NCBI RefSeq assembly: GCF_048541825.1
Contig: NZ_CP183332.1
Location: 2,852,001 to 2,916,000 of the forward strand
Source of the DNA: Caulobacter sp048541825
Lineage (GTDB): Bacteria > Pseudomonadota > Alphaproteobacteria > Caulobacterales > Caulobacteraceae
Reading direction: 5' to 3'
DNA: 64,000 nt
In this document: positions 58,557 through 64,000 of the stretch, piece after piece
How the letters are laid out: each line of letters starts with the position of its first letter
How positions within the stretch are numbered: position 1 is the first letter of the stretch
Notes under the pieces: generated by a model
Told to the model about the DNA's origin: nothing
Database searches by the model: none
Seen by the model: the letters and a program-made list of their open reading frames with translations, nothing else
Made by a program: the position numbers and the translations under genes

Positions 58557-58847
58557 TCACGCAAAGACGGTCTCGCTCATCACGCGGTCCTGGAGCAGCC
58601 GATGCAGGCCATCTTCCGTAACCAGATCGACCGGCCGGCCGAACAGCGCCGCCAGATCACGTTCGAGACGGAAGAACCCGAAGCCCGGAAGCACTGCCGG
58701 CGCGTATTCCACCAGCACGTCCACATCGCTGTCCGGCCCCGCCTCGCCGCGCGCGGTCGAGCCGAACACGCCCACGCGCGCGACGCCGTAGCGGTCCAGC
58801 AGCGGCTTGGCCGCGCGCAGTCTGGCGAGGGCGTCGTCGAGGGTCAT
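58557..58847 (-). CDS. MNT-type nucleotidyltransferase domain protein
   Basis: A 96-residue minimal nucleotidyltransferase: VGVFGSTARGEAGPDSDVDVLVEY carries the GSxARGxxxxxSDxD active site (both Asp present), then FGFFRLERDLAALFGRPVDL. MNT proteins are the antitoxin partner of HepT toxins, which they inactivate by AMP addition. No HepT-like gene follows; the DNA downstream runs into the converging MFS gene within 51 bases. It may be an orphan or the remnant of a pair. Confidence 0.85.
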   Translation of the reverse strand: MTLDDALARLRAAKPLLDRYGVARVGVFGSTARGEAGPDSDVDVLVEYAPAVLPGFGFFRLERDLAALFGRPVDLVTEDGLHRLLQDRVMSETVFA

Positions 58848-58871
58848 GGGATCAGCCTAGCATAAACCGCC

Positions 58872-60860
58872 TCACACCTCGACCAGCACCGCGCCTTCCA
58901 CCAGCTTGACGATGTCGCCCATGATGTCGGTGATCTTGAAGTCCTTGGGCGTGTAGATTCGCGCCACGCCCATCTGCTTCAGGATCAGGGCGTCGGCGTC
59001 GGGGATGATGCCGCCCACCACGACCGGGATGTCGCCCAGCCCCTCGGCGCGCATCAGGCGGACGACTTCCTGCACCAGGTCCAGGTGCGAGCCCGACAGG
59101 ATCGACAGGCCCACGACGTGGGCGCGGCTTTCCTTGGCGCGGCGGACGATCTCCTCGGGGGTCGAGCGGATGCCGTCATAGACGACCTCCATGCCGACGG
59201 CCCGGGCGCGAGTGGCGATCTGTTCGGCGCCGTTGGAGTGACCGTCCAGGCCCGGCTTGCCGACCAGATAGGTCAGGGTGCGGCCTAGCACCTGCGAGAC
59301 CCGCTCGACCTCGCGCTTGACCGCCTCGACATCCTCGGCCTCGCCGGTCGAGACCACAATGGCGACGCCGGTCGGGCCGCGATATTCGCCGAACACCTCG
59401 CGCAGGGCGCCGGACCATTCGCCGGTGGTGACCCCGGCCTTGGCGGCCACGATCGAGGGCTCCATGATGTTGCGGCCGTCTTGCGCGGCGGCCTTCAGGT
59501 CAGCGAGAGCCGCCTGAACGGCGCCGTCATCGCGGGCCGCGCGCCAGGCCTTGATGCGTTCGACCACGCCGGCCTCGAGGCGCGGATCGACGGTTTCGAT
59601 CGAGCTTTCGCCGGCCGACAGGGGCGAGACCTCGGTGTCGGTCCAGCGATTGACCCCGACCACGGTCATGTCACCGGTCTCGACCGAGCGCACCCGCTTG
59701 GCATTGGACGCCACCAGCTGGGTCTTCATGTAGTCGATGGCGCTGGCGGCCCCGCCCATCTCGTCGATCAGAGCCAGCTGTTCCAGCGCGCCCTTGCTCA
59801 GCTCGGCGACCTTGGCCTCGACCACGTGGGAGCCGTCGAACAGGTCCTCGTATTCCAGCAGGTCGGTCTCATAGGCCAGCACCTGCTGCAGGCGCAGCGA
59901 CCACTGCTGGTCGAACGGACGCGGCAGGCCCAGGGCCTCGTTCCAGGCCGGCAGCTGCAGGGCCCGGCAGCGGGCGTCCTTGCTCAGCGTCACCGCCAGG
60001 GCCTCGATCAGGATGCGGTAGACGTTGTTTTCGGGCTGCTGCTCGGTCAGGCCCAGGCTGTTGACCTGCACGCCATAGCGGAAGCGGCGGGCCTTCTTGT
60101 CCTGCACGCCGTAGCGCTCCAGCAGGATCTGGTCCCACAGCCGGGTGAACGACCGCATCTTGCACAGCTCGGTGACGAACCGCACCCCGGCATTGACGAA
60201 GAAGCTGATCCGCGAGGCGACGATCTCGAAGTCCTGCTCGGGCACCTGGCCGCCGGCCTTGACGGTGTCGAGCACGGAAATGGCGGTGGCCAAAGCAAAG
60301 GCCAGCTCCTGCTCCGGCGTCGCGCCGGCCTCCTGCAGGTGATAGCTGCAGACGTTCATCGGGTTCCACTTGGGAACCTCGATATAGCACCAGGCGATCA
60401 TGTCGCCGATCAGCCGCAGGCTTGGGCCCGGCGGGAAGATGTAGGTGCCGCGCGACAGATATTCCTTGATCAGATCGTTCTGCGTCGTGCCCTGCAGCAG
60501 CGCCCGGTCGGCCCCCTGCTCGTCGGCCAGGGCCACATACATCGCCAGCAGCCAGGCGGCCGGAGCGTTGATGGTCATCGAGGTGTTGGACTGCTCCAGC
60601 GGGATCTGGTCGAACAGCTGGCGCATGTCGCCCAGATGGCTGATCGGCACGCCGACCTTGCCCACTTCGCCGCGCGACAGGATGTGGTCGGGGTCATAGC
60701 CGGTCTGGGTCGGCAGGTCGAAGGCCACCGACAGGCCGGTCTGGCCCTTGGACAGGTTGGCGCGGTACAGGCTGTTGGACTTTTCGGCCGTCGAATGGCC
60801 GGCATAGGTGCGGAAGATCCACGGCGCATCGGGCGCATGCTGATACGGCTTGGCGGACAT
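58872..60860 (-). CDS. ecm: Ethylmalonyl-CoA mutase (MeaA-type B12 enzyme)
   Basis: A 662-residue adenosylcobalamin-dependent acyl-CoA mutase. The catalytic barrel starts with IFRTYAGHSTAEKSNSLYR and contains LSVAFDLPTQTGYDPDH and NVCSYHLQEAGATPEQELAF. The C-terminal B12-binding domain has the lower-ligand motif LDGHSNGAEQI (D-x-H-x-x-G, near 541), GLSILSGSH and VVVGGIIP. Length and sequence fit MeaA/Ecm, which turns ethylmalonyl-CoA into methylsuccinyl-CoA in the ethylmalonyl-CoA pathway of acetate use, rather than methylmalonyl-CoA mutase. No other pathway gene is adjacent. Confidence 0.93.
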   Translation of the reverse strand: MSAKPYQHAPDAPWIFRTYAGHSTAEKSNSLYRANLSKGQTGLSVAFDLPTQTGYDPDHILSRGEVGKVGVPISHLGDMRQLFDQIPLEQSNTSMTINAPAAWLLAMYVALADEQGADRALLQGTTQNDLIKEYLSRGTYIFPPGPSLRLIGDMIAWCYIEVPKWNPMNVCSYHLQEAGATPEQELAFALATAISVLDTVKAGGQVPEQDFEIVASRISFFVNAGVRFVTELCKMRSFTRLWDQILLERYGVQDKKARRFRYGVQVNSLGLTEQQPENNVYRILIEALAVTLSKDARCRALQLPAWNEALGLPRPFDQQWSLRLQQVLAYETDLLEYEDLFDGSHVVEAKVAELSKGALEQLALIDEMGGAASAIDYMKTQLVASNAKRVRSVETGDMTVVGVNRWTDTEVSPLSAGESSIETVDPRLEAGVVERIKAWRAARDDGAVQAALADLKAAAQDGRNIMEPSIVAAKAGVTTGEWSGALREVFGEYRGPTGVAIVVSTGEAEDVEAVKREVERVSQVLGRTLTYLVGKPGLDGHSNGAEQIATRARAVGMEVVYDGIRSTPEEIVRRAKESRAHVVGLSILSGSHLDLVQEVVRLMRAEGLGDIPVVVGGIIPDADALILKQMGVARIYTPKDFKITDIMGDIVKLVEGAVLVEV

Positions 60861-60993
60861 GGCGGGCTCCCGGCGCTTATCGTTCTTGATTACCGTCGAT
60901 CATGATCCGGGATTTTTTGCGGCGCAACATTCATTTCGCGAGTGCGAAATCGCTCGCCGACACCCATCCCGGACTTCAAGACCCGAGGAGCGC

Positions 60994-61350
60994 TCAGGCC
61001 GCCACCCTCTCCTCGCCCGGCTCCAGCGTCGCGATCAACGCCACCAGCTCGGCCCGCCGGGCCTGGGCGGCGGCGATGTGGGCGTCGACCTCGGCCAGCT
61101 TGGCGCGCAGCTTCTGGGGCAGGGCGTCGCAGACCTTGCCCTCCAGGGTCGCGTGGCCGGCGATCTCCTTCAGCGAAAAGCCCAGCCGCTGGGCCTGCTC
61201 GATGAAGCCCAGGGTGGCGATCAGGCTTTCGGGATAGTCGCGATAGCCGTTCCCGCCACGCGGCGCGGGCGGCAGGATGCCCTGCGCCTCATAGAACCGG
61301 ATGCGCGAGGCCGACACCCCGGCGCGCTTGGCGATCTCGCCGATCTTCAT
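60994..61350 (-). CDS. MerR-family transcriptional regulator
   Basis: A 118-residue regulator with the N-terminal winged helix (MKIGEIAKRAGVSASRIRFY, GYRDYPESLIATLGFI) and a C-terminal coiled coil (LRAKLAEVDAHIAAAQARRA). There is a single Cys (KVCDAL) in the region where metal- or redox-sensing members carry ligands. It is divergent from the old-yellow-enzyme gene, and a perfect MerR-type dyad lies in the 86-bp space, so it should activate that gene in response to an unknown signal. Confidence 0.92.
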   Translation of the reverse strand: MKIGEIAKRAGVSASRIRFYEAQGILPPAPRGGNGYRDYPESLIATLGFIEQAQRLGFSLKEIAGHATLEGKVCDALPQKLRAKLAEVDAHIAAAQARRAELVALIATLEPGEERVAA

Positions 61351-61373
61351 TCCACAGGCCTCCGAAAGGGCGC

Positions 61374-61405
61374 TTGACCTTCAACCTAGCTTGAAGGTGT
61401 AGAAG
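61374..61405 (+). promoter_or_regulatory. MerR-type promoter and operator of the flavin oxidoreductase gene
   Basis: TTGACC (-35, 61374-61379) and TAGAAG (-10, 61400-61405) with a long 20-base spacer. The spacer is spanned by the perfect dyad ACCTTCAA-N6-TTGAAGGT (61377-61398). Overlong spacers with a central dyad are the hallmark of MerR-activated promoters. Confidence 0.8.
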
Positions 61406-61436
61406 GTGCGATCCACTAAGCCAAGGTCAAGACGTC

Positions 61437-62726
61437 ATGCTCACCGCCGCCTTCGAGCCCCTGTTCGCGCCCCTGGCGCTGCCGAACGGCGCCGTGCTGC
61501 CCAACCGCATCGCCAAGGCGGCGATGGAGGAGAATCTCGCCGCCGAGGGCCAGGTTCCCGGCAAGGCGCTGTGGACCCTGTACCGGCGCTGGGCCCACGG
61601 CGGGGTTGGCCTGCAGATCACCGGCAATGTGATGGTCGATCCTTCGGCCATGACCGGCCCGGGCGGCGTGGTGCTGGACGCCCGCGCGCCGCTGGCCCCG
61701 TTCGAGACCTGGGCCCGCGAAGCCAAGTCGGGCGGCGGTCTGGTCTGGATGCAGATCAACCATCCCGGCCGCCAGACCTATGCCGACCTCGGCCAGGGCG
61801 CGGTGGCCCCGTCGGCGGTGCCGGTCGATATCGGCAAGTTCTCCAACCTGCTGGCCCAGCCCCGCGCCCTCACTGCTGAAGAGATCGCCGGGATCGTCGA
61901 GCGCTTCGCCGTGACCGCACGCCGGGCCGAGGAAGCCGGCTTCGACGGGGTGCAGGTCCACGCCGCCCACGGCTATCTGCTCAGCCAGTTCCTCTCGCCC
62001 CTGGTCAACCGCCGCGAAGACGCCTGGGGCGGCTCGCGCGAGAACCGCGCCCGGATGCTGTTCGACGTGATCAAGGCCGTGCGGGCCCGCGTCTCGCCGC
62101 GCTTCGCCGTGGCCGTGAAGCTGAACTCGGCCGACTTCCAGAAGGGCGGCTTCGACGCCGATGACGCCCGCTGGGTGGTGGAACAGCTGAACGGCATGGC
62201 CGTCGACCTGGTCGAGTTGTCCGGCGGCAGCTACGAGAGCCCGGCCATGCAGGGCTCCCCCTCGGACTCGGGCCAGGGCGAGGCCCGCCCCAAGACCTCG
62301 ACCGCCGCGCGCGAGGCCTATTTCGTCGATTTCGCCCGCGACATCGCCAAGGTCGCCAGCATGCCGATCATGGTGACGGGCGGGGTGCGCCGCCGCGAGG
62401 TCGCCCTGGCGGCCCTGGCAGCCGACGGCGCCTTGCCGGGCGTGCCGGTGGTGGGCATCGCCCGCGCCCTGGCCTTCGCGCCCGACCTGCCCAAGGCCTG
62501 GCGCAAGCCCGAAGGCTTGGATGTCACCCTGCCCGAAGTCACCTGGAAAAGCCGCGAGCTCTCCGGCCTGGCCGTGATGGCCCTGACCAAGGCGCAGATG
62601 AACCGCCTGGCGGCGGGCAAGGCGCCCGCCCGCAAGCTCTCGCCGGTCCTGACCCTGGCGGGCCAGCAGATGAAGCAGCGCGCCCAGGGCAAGCGTTACC
62701 GCGCCTGGCGGCTGAAAAACCCCTGA
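61437..62726 (+). CDS. NADH:flavin oxidoreductase, old yellow enzyme family
   Basis: A 429-residue FMN enzyme: LFAPLALPNGAVLPNRIAKA at the start, LVWMQINHPGRQT, AEEAGFDGVQVHAAHGYLLS (His-x-x-His-Gly active site), QFLSPLVNRREDAWGGSREN and MVTGGVRRREVAL with the FMN-phosphate loop. It reduces the C=C bond of unsaturated carbonyls or electrophiles. The extension after the barrel is about 30 residues. The divergent MerR gene and its operator suggest induction by an electrophile or similar stress. Confidence 0.92.
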   Translation: MLTAAFEPLFAPLALPNGAVLPNRIAKAAMEENLAAEGQVPGKALWTLYRRWAHGGVGLQITGNVMVDPSAMTGPGGVVLDARAPLAPFETWAREAKSGGGLVWMQINHPGRQTYADLGQGAVAPSAVPVDIGKFSNLLAQPRALTAEEIAGIVERFAVTARRAEEAGFDGVQVHAAHGYLLSQFLSPLVNRREDAWGGSRENRARMLFDVIKAVRARVSPRFAVAVKLNSADFQKGGFDADDARWVVEQLNGMAVDLVELSGGSYESPAMQGSPSDSGQGEARPKTSTAAREAYFVDFARDIAKVASMPIMVTGGVRRREVALAALAADGALPGVPVVGIARALAFAPDLPKAWRKPEGLDVTLPEVTWKSRELSGLAVMALTKAQMNRLAAGKAPARKLSPVLTLAGQQMKQRAQGKRYRAWRLKNP

Positions 62727-62748
62727 ACGCGCTGAGTCGGCGGCCCCG

Positions 62749-62991
62749 TCAGGCCAGCTTGGCCAGGGCCGAGGCGATCTTGTCCTTCAGGTCCAGGCGC
62801 TGCTTCTTGAAGTCCTCGAGGATGGCGTCGGCCACCGCTTCGATGTTGGTCTCCATCCGGTGAACGGCGCGATTGACCTCGTGGTAGCCCTCAACAAGCT
62901 TGGCGAAGTGGGCGTCGCTGGTCTTCAGCGCATGGATGCGGTCGGCGTCCTGGGGAAACTCTTCGTGCAGTTCGTGGGGGGTGTTGCTCAT
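62749..62991 (-). CDS. DUF465 (YdcH-like) small protein
   Basis: An 80-residue helical protein with the family pattern: ADRIHALKTSDAHFAKLVEG, EVNRAVHRMETNIEAVADA, LKKQRL-like FKKQRLDLKDKIASALA. It probably forms a coiled-coil hairpin. Function is unknown in general. It is convergent with the flavin oxidoreductase gene and separate from the enoyl-CoA hydratase gene upstream. Confidence 0.88.
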   Translation of the reverse strand: MSNTPHELHEEFPQDADRIHALKTSDAHFAKLVEGYHEVNRAVHRMETNIEAVADAILEDFKKQRLDLKDKIASALAKLA

Positions 62992-63097
62992 GGCTCAGGA
63001 CTTCCCGGGAAATGGACGCCCCTCTTGGCGCCGACCTCATCCTGCGCGAGCACGCGCAGGCCCGCTTTGCGGTCGATCAATCCGACGGACTTCCGCC

Positions 63098-63826
63098 TCA
63101 GGTCCGCTGAAACACCGCCGCTCGTTTGGCCATGAACGCGGCGACGGCCTCGGCGTGGTCGGCGCTGGCCACCAGCGCGGCCACATCCGCCTTGCCCCCG
63201 GCAACCGCCCGCTTGGCGGCCTCGACCGCCAGGGGGGCGCGCGAGGCGATGCGGTCGGCCAGGTCCAGAGCGGCCGGCAGCAACGCGTCGGCCGCCTGCA
63301 CCTGGCTCACCACCCCGTCCGCCAGGGCCCGGGCCGGATCAAAGCTGGCGCCGGTCAGCAGATGCGCCTTGGCCCGCGCCTCGCCGATCAGGCGCGGCAA
63401 CCGGACCACCGACGCCATCAGCCCGATATTCACGCCCGAGGCCGCGAAACTGGCCCGGTCGCTGGCGAGGCGGATGTCGCACGACAGGGCCAGTTCCAGC
63501 CCGCCGCCCAGGCACCAGCCGTCGATGGCCGCGATGATCGGCACGCGGCAGGCCTCGACCTTGTCCATCAGCACGTTGAAACCCAGCACCGCCTCCAGCT
63601 GGCCCGCGCCGCGCCCGGCCGCCTCGCGCAGATCATCGCCCGCGCAGAACGCGCCGTTGCGTCCCGTCAGCACCACCGCCCGCACGTCGAGGTCGGCGTT
63701 GATCGCGTCCAGGGCCTCTTCCAGGCCGAGGCGAAGCGCCATGCCCAGCCCGTTGGCGGGCGGCCCGTCCAGTTCCAGCAGGACGATGGCAGCGCGGGGA
63801 CGGGAGACATGCAGGGTCGGGCTCAT
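63098..63826 (-). CDS. Enoyl-CoA hydratase/isomerase family protein
   Basis: A 242-residue crotonase-fold protein. It has AVVLTGRNGAFCAGDDLREA (oxyanion-hole loop), PIIAAIDGWCLGGGLELALSC (second oxyanion-hole glycine) and FAASGVNIGLMASVVRLPRL. The first catalytic Glu of true hydratases (usually in GGGxE) is present as GGGLE. The position of the second Glu is taken by MASV, so it may be an isomerase or hydrolase rather than a hydratase. ATG 63826 is chosen because it overlaps the stop of the upstream gene as ATGA and has GAGG 7 bases before it. Confidence 0.87.
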   Translation of the reverse strand: MSPTLHVSRPRAAIVLLELDGPPANGLGMALRLGLEEALDAINADLDVRAVVLTGRNGAFCAGDDLREAAGRGAGQLEAVLGFNVLMDKVEACRVPIIAAIDGWCLGGGLELALSCDIRLASDRASFAASGVNIGLMASVVRLPRLIGEARAKAHLLTGASFDPARALADGVVSQVQAADALLPAALDLADRIASRAPLAVEAAKRAVAGGKADVAALVASADHAEAVAAFMAKRAAVFQRT

Positions 63827-64000
63827 GGCCAAGCCTCGCCGATCGCCAGCCGCTTGAACAGCCTTGGCCGCGACAAGGCGACGCTCATGCTGCGTCGCAC
63901 AAGTTTCCGCTTGCCAGTTTCAAACAGTTGTCTCAGCTTAGGCCGCTTCGAGGTCGATTTGTCCGCCTCGGAACCAAAAACGATGGGTTGGCGATCGGTT
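63823..64000 (-). CDS. 3' end of an unidentified gene, cut by the window end
   Basis: An open frame from the window edge to TGA 63823-63825, 58 residues visible. It is strongly basic with segments ETGKRKLVRRS and RPRLFKRLAIGEAWP at the C-terminus. It overlaps the start of the enoyl-CoA hydratase gene by 4 bases (ATGA), the sign of a coupled operon, which supports a real gene. Too little is visible to name it. Confidence 0.55.
   Translation of the reverse strand, partial: TDRQPIVFGSEADKSTSKRPKLRQLFETGKRKLVRRSMSVALSRPRLFKRLAIGEAWP

Overview
The window is a 64 kb stretch of a GC-rich alphaproteobacterial chromosome, most likely a Caulobacter close to C. crescentus. The evidence is the run of an oxygen-sensing fix locus (fixL, fixJ, a FixT-like feedback protein, fixK), motA, an ompA-family gene, tRNA-Val, the cell-cycle regulator cpdR, typA, a TonB-dependent receptor and ethylmalonyl-CoA mutase. 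That order matches what I remember of the Caulobacter backbone. No database search was possible, so the species is an inference.

Layout. 1-12.1 kb and 39.2-64 kb are ordinary backbone. Left backbone: cydDC (export of thiols needed for cytochrome bd assembly), fixLJ/fixT/fixK (low-oxygen signalling with a FixK box in front of the fixT-like gene), an MFS transporter, motA, a lipoprotein, mnmC, and an OmpA-family gene. Right backbone: tRNA-Val(GAC), cpdR, an N-formylglutamate amidohydrolase-like gene, typA, a GGDEF-EAL protein, small membrane and acetyltransferase genes, an aminotransferase, a hybrid histidine kinase, an SDR, a TonB receptor with a TetR regulator, an extensin-like protein, an MFS transporter, ecm, a MerR/old-yellow-enzyme pair and an enoyl-CoA hydratase.

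12,142-39,217 is a 27 kb integrative island inserted into the 3' end of tRNA-Val. An 18-bp direct repeat of the tRNA end marks both borders, and a tyrosine integrase lies next to the tRNA. Inside are two identical serine recombinase genes, each in one arm of a 1,272-bp inverted repeat (12,142-13,413 and 36,054-37,325). The right arm continues into a 303-bp inverted copy of the integrase start. The 1,557-bp segment 36,054-37,610 therefore equals, in reverse, the attachment junction expected when the element is circular. This points to a past tandem or duplicated state followed by inversion.

The island cargo is mostly predicted phage defence. Leftward: a C5-cytosine methyltransferase (Dcm/EcoRII type), a Vsr mismatch endonuclease and an EcoRII-type restriction enzyme. 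Rightward: an ankyrin-repeat/sigma-70 fusion, a MORC/MutL-type GHKL ATPase, a Z1-domain ATPase, a DUF4420-type PD-(D/E)XK protein, an AIPR protein, an EcoRII N-domain protein lacking a nuclease domain, and a protein with two segments that look like RNA polymerase alpha C-terminal domains. The ATPase-Z1-DUF4420-AIPR core matches the predicted MORC/Z1 restriction systems and the Mza defence system. The RNA-polymerase-like ends of the operon, and a tryptophan-containing motif shared by three of its proteins, are the least explained and most interesting part. A separate leftward operon encodes a primase-like protein with two small unknown partners.
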